Below are positions 34,607 through 45,580 of a DNA stretch of 64,000 bases, in pieces; position 1 is the first letter of the stretch, and the number at the start of each line of letters is the position of its first letter. The stretch comes from Pseudo-nitzschia pungens (taxonomy: Eukaryota > Bacillariophyta > Bacillariophyceae > Bacillariales > Bacillariaceae), in contig CM074763.1 in NCBI GenBank assembly GCA_037355855.1, positions 5,332,001 through 5,396,000 of the forward strand, given 5' to 3'. The position numbers and the translations under genes are program-made. A model generated the notes under the pieces. It did no database searches. It worked only from the letters and a program-made list of their open reading frames with translations, and was not told where the DNA came from.

Positions 34607-36193
34607 ATGATTGCACTCAGCTGCACGCGTCCCAATCCGCAAGAACTCATCATGAGACGTCATTACCCATTTGATCACCCATACGCTATAGCTAACCAAC
34701 AGGATCCCTCGCTTGATTCTCAATCTCAACAGTTCAATAGGAAGCGTCAGAGGCGACAGGCCGCAGCTGTGGTGGTCGAATCGCTTTTCAATAATCGTGA
34801 GACGAGTAGCAATAATGGTGGTGCCAGCAACAAAACAGGTAACACCTCGACGAGGAAGTCTACAGCTCAACCACGCCCGGTCCATAAAATACCACCACGA
34901 GGCATTGGTCCAATTTCCGATCCAAACGAGAACGATGTTCTCTGCGGTCGAGGGGGGCGTATCAATAGTCACGCAGGAAACGTGCAATTTAGGGATATCA
35001 TCCACTCAAAGAAAAAGGAGTACCTTGCTCCTACCACGAAGAAACTTGAAAAAGCTCACATTGCTGCTGGAATCGTCAATGATATAAGGTCAATGGATCC
35101 CCCGGGGCGATTTCTGAAGGAAGAAGATGGCACGGGAATGTGGTATGATATTGGCGACGCAAAGGCAATCAAGAAAACCGGACAAGCACTTCGTGAAGAT
35201 GCACCAGATATCCGACCAGTCATTGATGTTGACGGAGGATCTTCTGGAGACGAAAACAAAGTGAGTGGTAACAAGAATGGACACTCCAACCTTTCGAGCA
35301 GACAAGGTCATCTGCCAATGGATTCGCGGATTCCATCAACCATATCACCTAGAGGTCCTTCTCGTCCACAGCAAAACATTCAACCTATGTGGCCTGAGGG
35401 ACAGATGACTGTACCTGCTTTTGGAATGTCTTCACAGTACCCATCAAACACAGACAACAATTTCTATTCGTCACAGATGCAGATGCCTCTCATGCAAGAA
35501 CATGAGGAGCTCCGTTATGACCAACAAGGGTTGCAAACTCGAAATATGCGGCTACCGTCTTTCCCCAATCAATCATACCCGCAAGATCGGTCCGCAAACA
35601 ATAGGGTAGGACACTTACAGGACCCTGCCTTCGATAACATGCCGTTTCACGACCCAAATGCGCCGAGGATGGTGTCGGACGATCATACGTTCAGCACCAT
35701 TTCTGGACTCAGTGACCCTGTGTCCTCTTTGGGGGGTAGCAATTTGATGACAATGTCTTTGAAATCGAATTTCTCTCTCAATAACAGTACTCACCATAGC
35801 CTTCGAACGGGCAGGACTGGAGGATCCCTAAGGACATTTGATTCGATGGCCACGAGCGGATTCGGCCTGAGTGGATCAATCAAAAGTGGTTTCGCTGGCT
35901 CTTTGGGGCGATCCAACAGTTTTTCGGACCTAAGCAGTATGGCGAGGGGGGCTGACAGTTGGAAATACGAAGGTCAAATCAGCGACCTTGACCAAATTAT
36001 GGAAAGGCCTAGGACAAGCGGTAGATTCACGAACAGTGGCATGTCGATCGGATCCCTCATGGACATGCAGTCAATCGCATCATCAACCCAGTGGGCACAA
36101 GAAGTTTTGCGGGTGGACGACAAGTCGTTGGTTTCATCAGCAATGATGTCTGTAACATCCGAAACTTTAGACGCTCTCGACTTGGCCATTTGA
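34607..36193 (+). CDS. DUF6824-domain protein
   Basis: Single-exon 528-aa protein from the ATG at 34607; a later Met (MRRHYPF) is an alternative start. Residues about 105-200 show the DUF6824 signature: NDVLCGRGGRINSHAGN, TKKLEKAHIAAGIV, PPGRFLKEEDGTGMWYDIGD and AIKKTGQALREDAPDIRP. This domain family is highly expanded in diatoms and has no established biochemical role; nuclear regulation is often guessed. A basic RKRQRRQ cluster before it could be a nuclear signal. The C-terminal two thirds is Ser/Met/Gly/Asn-rich and disordered. Confidence 0.9.
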   Translation: MIALSCTRPNPQELIMRRHYPFDHPYAIANQQDPSLDSQSQQFNRKRQRRQAAAVVVESLFNNRETSSNNGGASNKTGNTSTRKSTAQPRPVHKIPPRGIGPISDPNENDVLCGRGGRINSHAGNVQFRDIIHSKKKEYLAPTTKKLEKAHIAAGIVNDIRSMDPPGRFLKEEDGTGMWYDIGDAKAIKKTGQALREDAPDIRPVIDVDGGSSGDENKVSGNKNGHSNLSSRQGHLPMDSRIPSTISPRGPSRPQQNIQPMWPEGQMTVPAFGMSSQYPSNTDNNFYSSQMQMPLMQEHEELRYDQQGLQTRNMRLPSFPNQSYPQDRSANNRVGHLQDPAFDNMPFHDPNAPRMVSDDHTFSTISGLSDPVSSLGGSNLMTMSLKSNFSLNNSTHHSLRTGRTGGSLRTFDSMATSGFGLSGSIKSGFAGSLGRSNSFSDLSSMARGADSWKYEGQISDLDQIMERPRTSGRFTNSGMSIGSLMDMQSIASSTQWAQEVLRVDDKSLVSSAMMSVTSETLDALDLAI

Positions 36194-36763
36194 TAGAGCA
36201 AACAAGAGATTATCGCATCACGTTCACGTGTTTTGTTACAAAATAATAATGATATTAGTGTATACCAAAAAGTTTCCGCATTGAAAGATCAAGCCAGTCT
36301 TTTTGGTTATTGATGACTTGAATTTAGAGGGTAACCGAGAAAGAGAGGTTAGCGTCGCTGCAAGATGTTTTCCCGACACGAAAATTTGTTATTGAACAGG
36401 CAGGCACTACTTGGTATCAGTAGCAAATAATGAAAGTTTCAGGCTTCGGTTTGGTTCAGCGTGGATGGTTTCCTTTTTCGGATGATGAGAATTTGCATTC
36501 GTCAAGGTCCAATGATATGCGCACCACTTGCAGCACCCAACATGGTCAAAAACTAAACAATCTCGATGGTTTCGACTTTGAATACTCCACATTTCAATTA
36601 CAACCTACCTAAACTATCCGACTAATGCATTCATATTCGGAAGAAAAAAAGAATAGCACTGCTTCTGCAATAGACGCATAGTACGAATCGTTACATGTAC
36701 TTTCATCTATAATTGTTCTGTTCTCCTAACTCTGGCAACGTGCCGATTCCTCTCAAAATGAGA

Positions 36764-37405
36764 TTAGAATTCATAGTCTCCAACATCAATGTTTGTGGGG
36801 AGCTTGTCATTGACATCTTGCTTCTTGCCCATGCCTTGAAAGCTTTTTCCGCCGCAAGCAATATCCTTGCTCATCTTTTTACCTTTCTTAGTGAAGGTGA
36901 CATTGCAACCCCAAAAGAGTTTGAAGTAACCACCGAATTCAACCGTCTTGGTGGCCTCATCGTTGGTAAAGATAGCATCAATATCGTCCAAGGCGATGAG
37001 TTCCATCATTGTGTCATCGCTTGGCAAGAGGCTTTTCTGATCGGGCAACATGCTTGTGTGCAGGTCTTCTACTTCGATTGCAATGTCCTCTGCAACTTCC
37101 TGAGCACGGACACCGATGCCCACAGTCTTCTTGACACCTCCCTCGCATTCCTTGCAATCACACTTCTTTTCTGGATCGAATACTTCCTTGCATCGAAAAC
37201 CTTTTTCCAAGGTCGTCTCTACCCTCTTCGGGGAGCGTCTGCCATCGATACTCTCGTGGGATACCTGCTCGTCTGGGGCATTATCAGCCGTCGAATCTTG
37301 AATACGAAGTCCGGAGGGAACCCGAATCTCTGCTCCTTGTCCTCTGCCGATGAAGGACAAAATCGATGCAACGGCGATCCAGACGGACAGAAAAGAGTGA
37401 TTCAT
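36764..37405 (-). CDS. Small putative secreted protein with a Cys cluster
   Basis: 213 aa from the ATG at 37405, which begins with a signal-peptide-like stretch (MNHSFLSVWIAVASILSFIG). A short Cys motif CKEVFDPEKKCDCKECEGG lies near residues 72-90. The rest is acidic in the middle (EDIAIEVEDL, LIALDDIDAIF) and ends with a Lys/Gly-rich segment containing two more Cys. I do not recognise a family. The opposite strand has a 249-codon frame over the same bases; the reverse frame is preferred for its signal peptide and balanced composition. Confidence 0.55.
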   Translation of the reverse strand: MNHSFLSVWIAVASILSFIGRGQGAEIRVPSGLRIQDSTADNAPDEQVSHESIDGRRSPKRVETTLEKGFRCKEVFDPEKKCDCKECEGGVKKTVGIGVRAQEVAEDIAIEVEDLHTSMLPDQKSLLPSDDTMMELIALDDIDAIFTNDEATKTVEFGGYFKLFWGCNVTFTKKGKKMSKDIACGGKSFQGMGKKQDVNDKLPTNIDVGDYEF

Positions 37406-39075
37406 GCTACTACGGTATTCTTTGCTGCGTTCCAACGAAATAGAACTAACTTTCTGCGATAAGGTTACCTCAAAGATCAGGCACGGTATTACTCGTACTA
37501 GTGATGGTCGACAAAATCGCGGGATGCGTTACAATTAAGGTGCGACTTGTTTCTCTTGCGAAGTCTTTTGTTCCATACAGAACGTTTTTGACACGACTAG
37601 ATGGTGATGTTCCGGCAAGCCAGGGATGTACCGTGCCTGTACTAGATTCAATTTCAGATCTCATCAGGCCCTCCGGGTGTGTGGCGTGTGTAGGCCTTTC
37701 GGTTTTGACACGCGACACGCTCCAAATTCTGAATTTCGATATCCTCTCTCTCAACAATCAATTGATCTTTGGTATCTGATGCCATCCACGACTAAAACGT
37801 AAAACAAAGTAAACGTCGGGTACATGAGGAAGGTCAGTAGTAGTACTAGCCTGCTAGTCGCAAAAATTGATATATCACTGCTTTGCGGAGATGAATCGAA
37901 ATTCTTTCATCTTCTACTTGGTTGATTCTCTTTCCAGATGGCACAGAGTCAAATAAAATATGACAACAAGAATATAAGAAACAATATGCGTTGCAAATGA
38001 ATAGTACTACTACTAGTAGTACTACTACTACTTCTACTCATAGTAGTTCTACTAGTACTACTACTACTACTAGTACTAGTATTTTCATGCTTCCGATCAG
38101 GCCAACAAAGTAACAAACTGCTGTATGATTGTTCAACAAAGATGCTGCATGATAATAGTACTATCAATCTGAATGAGACTTCGCCAGGAACATCATCAGC
38201 TACATGCGTGCACCCGTCCAATTTTTAAATAGGAAAACCACTTGTTTTGGTTGTTCCTCCTCAAAGTCAAACTTGTTTTCTTCCGTTATAGTATTAGCAG
38301 TACTAGTACTACTAGTACTACTAGTACTACTAATGATTTTTCGCTTTAAAGCAATAAGAATGGTAAAATGCTGTATTAAGTATCATGGCAAGTTCTCCTA
38401 CTATCCTCACAACAACTGAAAAAGAGGCTGTGGCGGGCTTGGTGAGCATTATTGCAATACAGTACCAAATCAATACTTCTTACAAATCTCTTTCCCACTC
38501 ATTCTGATTTGGCAAGAGTACTAGTACTAACACTTCATGTTGAGAACGCCAGTACTGTCCTATCGAGTTTCAGAGTTTGACAACATGAATGCCAGCACTT
38601 ACGACAGCAGAGTCCCTGTTCTATTCAATCTCATTCAATCATTCTTGACAAACCAACTGCTCATGTGCATGCTATGCACTGGATCAGTTGCTCTTAGTCA
38701 AATTAAAAACATTATCTTTATAAAATCTACTAGACGAAACTGGGAACGGACGAGTTGTTCCATTCAAAACCACGGCATCGGATACAGTACTACTAGTTCT
38801 GGCACCGACATTCTGTTCTTGACAAGTTGTGCTCGACCGTGGCTACTTCTAAAGAATCTTGACAGAAAGAATAAGAATTTAGATAGAAGAAGTAAACTTA
38901 ATATTCAAGTAGGTTGTGAGTTCAATACGTGTATTCATGGTGGGTGGAGCACCGTCCGTCTAGGTATCCAGAGATTAATGGGAAGCCATTTACTCAAATT
39001 CAATTCGAGTCATTTATTCCGAGCTCCTACTACGACAGGTGGTCCTTTTGAGCTGAGGTGAAAGACAACTGCTAT
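37406..39075. other. Intergenic region with TAC/TAG arrays
   Basis: No gene is supported. Palindromic TACTAGTAGTA-rich arrays lie at about 37841-37858, 38001-38082 and 38296-38332. A 174-codon frame with ATG at 38537 has no domain and runs over the same repeat-rich sequence. Confidence 0.45.
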
Positions 39076-39993
39076 TCAACTCAAGGAAGAATACCGTGCC
39101 TCACCAGGTGCCTCGCTTTCGTCTTCGCTATCGAGTATTTCGCGCTCCTCATCGCACATTCCTTCGACACGGTTTGTCAGCCATTGACTCCTGATAAATT
39201 CAGCAATCATGAAAACCCCAAGCAAATTTGCAACGAGTCTCGAGGCACCCCTGGTTTCTTCGATGGTGCTTTCGGAAAACGTAGCCAGAATTAGATCTTT
39301 CGGCTTGGACAACTCCGAGGCAATGGCGGTGGTCGCCCACACCAGGACGCATGGTACCACCCAAACTCGTTTTGTCTTCCTCCAAATAGTAGTTGTGAAG
39401 TATGCTCCAACAAAGAAGACAATCACCAAGGAAATCCATCCAATGATCGCTTGGATTTTCGACGAAACCTCATAAGCAACAACGACAACGTTTACGTTGA
39501 CCAAAGTTGCTGCCATAATCCAAGCAGCATGAATCAAAAAGGGAAACTTGAGCAACCAGTACTCTCCGTAGGTTGCGGATGATGTTTCTGATATCTTGAG
39601 CAAGATCAAAACGAGAGGAATCAGTATAGAGATCATTGCGACAAGGGACAGAATCATCTTTTCCAATCCAAAAAAGATCGTCCACACGCATTGCGCGAAA
39701 CAAGCGAGCGCAAAGTTGTACCCCACACCACTCACGACAAGCGCATTGCTCCGATAGGCAGGAAGGAGCTGAGCGATTGTCCACACCAATTCGGCAGTAA
39801 AGATTATACCCCAAATCGAAAAAGCGTACGCGGCGGGGGTTACCAGCGTTTGGTACTTCGCGGACAAGGTTGCGTTGTCCGGCAGTCCAGCCCGAGTGGA
39901 ACCGAAAACTACCAAGAAATTCGAAAAATACGCTATAGCATTGACATAATTGAGTGTCGTTAGCTTAGGTTTGTCGTCGATGGAAGATGTCAT
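39076..39993 (-). CDS. Multi-pass membrane protein related to the TspO/MBR family
   Basis: 305 aa from the ATG at 39993; an in-frame ATG at 40086 would add 31 residues. At least seven hydrophobic segments are visible. Near residues 44-64, LVTPAAYAFSIWGIIFTAEL matches the TPAxYxFSIWG block of TspO-like tryptophan-rich proteins. The C-terminus is charged (CDEEREILDSEDESEAPGE) and probably cytosolic. Members are linked to tetrapyrrole, stress or lipid signalling. This one is longer than the five-helix TspO core, so only distant relatedness is claimed. Confidence 0.75.
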   Translation of the reverse strand: MTSSIDDKPKLTTLNYVNAIAYFSNFLVVFGSTRAGLPDNATLSAKYQTLVTPAAYAFSIWGIIFTAELVWTIAQLLPAYRSNALVVSGVGYNFALACFAQCVWTIFFGLEKMILSLVAMISILIPLVLILLKISETSSATYGEYWLLKFPFLIHAAWIMAATLVNVNVVVVAYEVSSKIQAIIGWISLVIVFFVGAYFTTTIWRKTKRVWVVPCVLVWATTAIASELSKPKDLILATFSESTIEETRGASRLVANLLGVFMIAEFIRSQWLTNRVEGMCDEEREILDSEDESEAPGEARYSSLS

Positions 39994-41019
39994 GGTTGTA
40001 ATCTGCGGTTTCTGTTTGATGTGGTCGTAGTTAAATTCGTTTTTGTGAGAACATCCTCCTGCTTGCTTGGTGATCCTCAACTGCATGATTGTCCTTACAG
40101 TAAGGTTAACCTTAAGGTTACCCTCCAACGTTACGGTAAAATCTTATTCCCGACGCGATGGAATAATCATAATTCATTCGTGGAAAAAAATAACACGCGG
40201 CACACGAAAAATCTGGATCCTTCGCACGAGTATTAGGCAAGGTTACTAATCTGCACGTAGCTGCTTTCACAACACAAAACTTAGGAAATACGAAAATATA
40301 ATGACAAGTTTTTGGCACTGTAAATGTGAAGAATTCAACATGGTGCTATAGGGAATGCTACGTATGGTGCTAAGTCCCTGAGTAGGGATCTGCACCAGAG
40401 CTACGTATCAAAGCTCCTAGTATCAGTCTACAGGATGCCAAGCAAGAGGATGCTAAGCAGGAGGCTTAGTAGTGGTGGTAGTAGCAATATGCTTTTTGAA
40501 AGCAGCACCATGCTGTGTGCTGCTGTTATTGCTGCTGTTATTATTCTCACTCTTGCTGGCAAGGAATATCTTTACGTAAGAGCTGTGTTGATATTGCTTG
40601 TCAGCAAATAGGGGAAAGCCCTAACAATAATAGTACGTAGAGTCCTGGCAAATAGTGAGACTACATAGGACACTGTTCAAGCTCTATTGCATACACTTAG
40701 TTACTACAAGGTACTTCCTTATAGGTACATCGGAATGGATCGAAAGGGGAGGACATGATAGGTTGTTTATTATTTTAGAGTGAAAAAGAAAGAGTGAAAG
40801 AATAGTGGAGGGAGCTGAGCGCAGCTCATCTCTGCATCGTGACAGCGCTTCGCTATCTCGTAGAATAACAGAGCTCTCTAGCTCCAGTACTGTATTATAT
40901 GGAGTAGCATTAGCGCTTAATTAAATCCAATCGTATGCTAGCGCTAGCACATGCTAGCGCTAACTCGCTTACCCGACAACCCTGGTATCTTTGGAGTTAG
41001 CACCCATACCAAACAGGAT

Positions 41020-41070
41020 AAGCCTGTTGCTAAGCCTGTTGCTAAGCCTGTTGCTAAGCCTGTTGCTAAC
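41020..41070. repeat. 12-bp tandem repeat, about four copies
   Basis: The unit AAGCCTGTTGCT is repeated about four times without error inside the AGCT-rich island. Confidence 0.85.
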
Positions 41071-41605
41071 CACTTAGTTAGCACCCAGCTCCTAGCACTC
41101 AGCTCAGCTCAGCTCCTAGTGGGGAGCTACCAGGTGCTACTCAATGTAGCCCCAGTACACTCCTCTACACAGGAGCCCTAGCACCACAGCCTGTAGCATC
41201 ACCTTGAATATCAACATAGAGCATAGTAAGTGTCACTTCCACTTTTCTGTTTCAATGACTTTTGACCAGTTACGCAAATTACAGAACATTTTTTGACCTC
41301 CTGTTCTTAGGGCTCACGACAACAAAGATAATTTATTGAATGCTTCTGATTGAGATTCGGTTCTACTCTATCCCTTATGCTATGTTCCTTGTCTGATACG
41401 TCGTATTTTCTTGTTGCTCAAACAGCACCAAATCAGTGCTTACGAGTATTTTATTACGAGTACTACTACTACTACCACTACTAGTACTACTAGTAGTGAT
41501 TGAAAACCGTCGAGTGATTCAATAAGAATGGATCAGTTATCAATAACTTCGTACAGTAACTTACTGCTTACATATCGTAGTAGAAAAGTATGGTAGATTT
41601 AAAAA

Positions 41606-41645
41606 TGCTACGAAATTCCTAACAGCTGTCCTCCAGTCCCCGTAG
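41606..41645. mobile_element. Possible remnant arm of the TA-flanked MITE family
   Basis: GCTACGAAATTCCTAACAGC followed by TGTCCTCCAG resembles the left arm of the two MITEs at 8.7-8.9 kb. No matching right arm is seen at the expected distance, so this is at best a decayed copy. Confidence 0.35.
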
Positions 41646-42348
41646 GAACGGATCAGTTGTCAATTACAGTAAGGTTACTTCGTATTTACCAAAAAAAAAT
41701 AATAAAAATAGTAGAAAAGTAAGGTTACCGGTACCGTATGTTAGATTTAAACAAAAACTTAAAAGGGTTCCGCGAGCATTCATACGGTAATTACTGGTAT
41801 TTTGGTCCACAAAAAATGACGATGATAATTCGTACCGTACGGTACGTACAAACTGTTATCACTACAAAGTAAACCTTACCATGTGTTGTAGTACAGTATT
41901 TTTTTCTCTATGCAGTAAGTTAAACCTTATTCTAATTTTTTGCTTCCCATATTTAATTATCCGCGATGGGAGTCCCATTACTCTCTAGCTAGTAGCTAGT
42001 CACATACTTTGCATTATTTCCTGTTGCACCTACCCGTGCCGGTGCTCATCGGAAGATACGAAGTAAGTTACTTCGTACCGGTACAGTAAAACCTTACCTT
42101 GAATCTGGTAAGTTAGTCGTACTTCGTTGTTTTGTGAAAACCAAGGATAAGCCTTACTCATACCAGTACCGTAATCTAACGCTGAACACGTACAAAACAA
42201 TAACAAACAGAAATGAGAACACTCTGTGGTCATAAAGTTTCTCCGCAACATTCTTGTGAGATTTTACTTGTACATCGGTATTCACAAGCCAATCCAACAA
42301 ACCAATCCAAGCAGGGCCTGCGATAGCATTGAGCATCCAAATCGAATC

Positions 42349-43110
42349 ATGTTGAAAGCAGGGCAAACAGTACCGGGAGTCAAGAATCTTCTCACGTCGA
42401 TCGGCTATTCATTGCCCGACCGCAAGAGAATCAAGGGAAAAACTATGGTCTCCGTGAAAGTGGTTCCCGGCGATGTGCTGCGAGCGACCAGCCGACTCGA
42501 CACGTTCGAAGTCACCGAGACAAATCTATCCAAGAACAATCTCGAAGGAAAGAAAGTTGTCGTTGTGTTCGGGAGGGAATCCCATCCATTGACAAGAACC
42601 TTCTTCATACCAAAATTGGCCATGATTTACCGCAATCTTACCGAGAACCGCGACGACGTGGAGTTCATTTTCGTCAGTCGTGATGCAACGGAAACCGAGT
42701 TCAATCGGTTTACACAGCCGATGCGTAAGTTTCAACACGATAATGTTGTCATAGAAAATGCAAGACAAGACAACATCGCATGCTGATCAACATTCATCTG
42801 TTTGTTGTAACATTGCTTTCGCATTTGTTTCATTCATTCAGCATGGCCGGTTATTCCTTGGGACCAGAATAAAACCCGTGCGCAACTTGGCGATATCTTA
42901 TACGTACCATTGAAGAAAGAAGCGGGGTACGGAGCGGAGTGCGGTGTGGTCATTCTGGATTCGGATCACGAGACCATCATCAATCCAGATGCCGAACCTT
43001 GCATCCAGAAGACCCACGACGACAGCGGAAAGGAATTTCCCTTCCAAGTCTCGGCAGCGGAAAATTGTTGCGCTGCAGCAACGTGTCTTCTGGCATGCAC
43101 CATCATGTGA
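42349..43110 (+). CDS. Nucleoredoxin/tryparedoxin-like protein without the CxxC active site
   Basis: Two exons: 42349-42724 and 42842-43110 (117-nt intron, donor GTAAGT), 214 aa. The fold is readable: LEGKKVVVVFGRESHPLTRT, then FFIPKLAMIYRNL, VEFIFVSRDATETEFN and, across the intron, FTQPMPWPVIPWDQ. These match nucleoredoxin-like proteins, where the segment after the first strand normally holds W-C-x-x-C. Here residues 75-80 are GRESHP with no cysteine. A Cys-rich end (ENCCAAATCLLACTIM) follows. Disulfide reductase activity by the usual mechanism is unlikely; a binding or regulatory role is inferred. Confidence 0.75.
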
Positions 43111-43743
43111 ATATCAGATCGAATCAGATCGAATCAATCATCAAAATCATTTCGACTTACTTTGTTTGATTCCATCACAGCGTTTTCGGTCCTCGGGTCC
43201 TGCGGGTTGTCACTTTGGATATAACGTCGTGCATCATTGGCATTCAAAAAAGAATGATCAAAGTAGATTGTGATAGATGCTTGCACATTGTGAAAATCTC
43301 TCACCGTGACTCTGTATTGCTGCTTTTGGTGCTGCTGGTAGCAATTCTTTGAAGTCCAAAGTTGTGCTCAACGCGTTGATACCCAGATTTCTCGTGGTAC
43401 AATAAGTATTTGGAACCTTCTTTATTGGTATGGTGTTTAGATCTTTCTCGATACGAGGAGTTTGTACTTTGAAGTAATAAGTTAGCTTCCACGAATCATA
43501 AGGATACTAGATTAGCAACGCAAGTCTTTGCGAATAAGTCATCATGAAATTGATACTATAGTAGCAGGAGTTGACTGTCTCTCCCTAGCAGTTCCTCACA
43601 TCACGCATTCAATATTAGCTCAACAAATGTTAGGCTTTGGAGTTGAGTGAGCCTATCTCAATGAATCCCAACAAGAGGAGGCATTTCATGAGGAAGGCTG
43701 GTACATATACTACTAGTAGTTGTACTACTACTACTACTACTAG
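43111..43743. other. Intergenic region up to the LINE target site
   Basis: No gene recognised. It ends in a TAC/TAG palindromic microsatellite (about 43709-43762) that forms the LINE insertion site. Confidence 0.5.
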
Positions 43744-43762
43744 TAGTAGTAGTAGCTAGTAC
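43744..43762. repeat. Left target-site duplication of the LINE
   Basis: The 19-mer TAGTAGTAGTAGCTAGTAC here is repeated exactly at 54669-54687. The non-periodic GCTAG inside it makes a chance microsatellite match less likely. Confidence 0.7.
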
Positions 43763-45580
43763 AATTTTCGCATCGCGCATTTTGTCCGACGTTCCGATGT
43801 TCCAGTACTTAAAACACGTAGACTTCTACACAACTTTCCCCTTTGATATCTCACTCACTTCTAAAGCTCCTACAACAAAACCAAGCACTACACCTATTAA
43901 CAGAGACCTCCCCTATCTGATTCTGCTGTTTGTTTGGCTGCTCCTTGCTTCCTTTGGTTGCTTTGGTTCCTTGTTTCCTGTCGGTCGGCCGGTCGGCAAG
44001 CAACAAGCAACACGACCGAAAACAAGGACACATAATTTTCTACAGCAATTGCAGTACTAATTTCTACAGCAGCTCTGCTCCGGTTAGTCTCCACGCTCAG
44101 TTTGTCTCCGAGCTCGGTTTCTCGATCTGTTTTCAAGCTACCTTATTATTTAACGCTATACAGTCTTCCAAGCCCCATAAGTGATACCCACTTAACGTTC
44201 TACATTCTTCAAGGTCGAACCTACTTAACGTTCTACATTCTTCAAGATCGAACACATATACACCCCCCTTCTAGAAGGTTCCCACTCGCTGATCCCTAAG
44301 TATCTGCAAGTTCGCGCAAGCATATCTTCCAGTTCCCCTTTATTTTCAAGCCAATTGCCCCCTGCTCTTACTAGTGTCAATCACTTAAGAGCTACCCTGT
44401 TTCCTAGCCAAGCCCCCCAGTCCCTAAGTGTTTTCGCTTAAGGCTCCCCCTACTACACCTGTTTTCAAGCCAAGACCAACCGATCCCTAAGTACCTCCTA
44501 CTTATTGCACTCTTGTTTCCAAGACTACAGCTACTACAGCCCCTTGTTTTCAAGACTACAATTTCCCTGGTCCCTAAGTGTTCGCGAGTTCCCTGCTCCC
44601 TAAGTGTTTTCGCTATTAAGCAACCCCAACTTGAACTTCAAGTTCGACACTGTTTTCAAGACACAAGCCTCCCCCTGGTCCCTAGGTGTTTCTACTAAAG
44701 CCCCTGTTTTCAAGCAAGCAGCTTCCCTGGTCCCTAAGTGTCTCGCTCAAGGTCCCTGTTTTCAAGCCAATTGCCCCTGGATACTGTTTCCATTTCCCCC
44801 CTCTACGTAAATTCTACAGGGCCAAAAGTGGTACTTCTATTCCATTTGCCCGCAACTCTGGACAGAACTACCAGAATTTTCCCTGTAGAATTCTACAGCA
44901 GCTCTGTTCCGTGATATCCCCCTAACGTTCTACGTTCTTCAAGGTTAAGTCTTTTCAAGCTGACGTTGTCGAACACATACAAGACTACAGTTTCCCTGGT
45001 CCCTGTTCCAAGCAGCTTCCCTGGTCCCTAAGTGTCTCGCTCAAGCTACCTATTTTCAAGCCAATTGCCCCTGGATACTGTTTCCACTTATAAGTACTTG
45101 CGAGTTTGAACTTCAAGTTCCCTCCTGAGCCTTTTAAGTGTGCCCTGCCATTGATATCCACCGGTCCCTAAGTATTCCTCCTAAAGCCCCTGGTTTCTAC
45201 GCAAGCAGCTGCCCTGTGGTCCCTACAAGTCTACAAGCCAATTTGCTGCAGTTTCTACACGATTTGCAGTGGTCTACTGGGATTCTAAATTCTGAAACTC
45301 CAGAGCACCTCTGTGGGTTTCGAACGTGACTCTTCTGGTAGTGCTCCAGTCTTTTCTTTTGGTTCCCCTGGAGCTTTTCCTTGTCCAGCCCAAAGTTGGA
45401 CCTGTTGTTGCTGCTCTACCCTGTTACCCAGCCTACAATTTTGCACCTAAGCGGCGTTTCTGTTGTTGTTTCTGCATTCAACTGGTGGTTTTTCTGCTGT
45501 TGATCTGCCCTCAACCGGTGCTTCTGACAGCCTCCCAGCGCCCGAGCCAACACGCCTATTCAGACGCTCCTCGCCCCACC
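43763..45580 (+). promoter_or_regulatory. LINE 5' leader with repeated modules, possible internal promoter
   Basis: The leader contains degenerate modules built from TGTTTTCAAG, CCCTGGTCCCTAAGTG and TTCGCTCAAG. A longer block, GCCAATTGCCCCTGGATACT, occurs at about 44767 and 45061. ACGTTCTACATTCTTCAAG occurs twice near 44193-44246, with a variant near 44930. Variants of TTCTACAGCAGCTCTG occur near 44065 and 44888. LINE leaders often carry an internal promoter; repeated modules here are candidates (inference). Confidence 0.45.

Larger units (their letters stand above)
39994..42348. other. 2.3-kb intergenic region with a compositionally odd island
   Basis: No gene is supported. About 40330-41200 is enriched in AGCT, GCTAGC and GCTAAG words. 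The flanks carry the usual GGTAC/AAGGTT words (40090-40140, 41680-41890, 42050-42110) and a TAC array (41454-41500). Confidence 0.5.

Noticed and set aside
36713..37462. 249-codon + strand frame with hydrophobic stretches
   Set aside because: Antisense of the small secreted protein; starts at a non-ATG and its composition is that of a complementary strand.
37470..37779. Overlapping frames of about 92-95 codons on both strands
   Set aside because: No start context, domain or neighbour support on either strand.
38537..39061. 174-codon ATG-started frame
   Set aside because: No domain, crosses TAC/TAG-rich spacer sequence, unlike host codon use.
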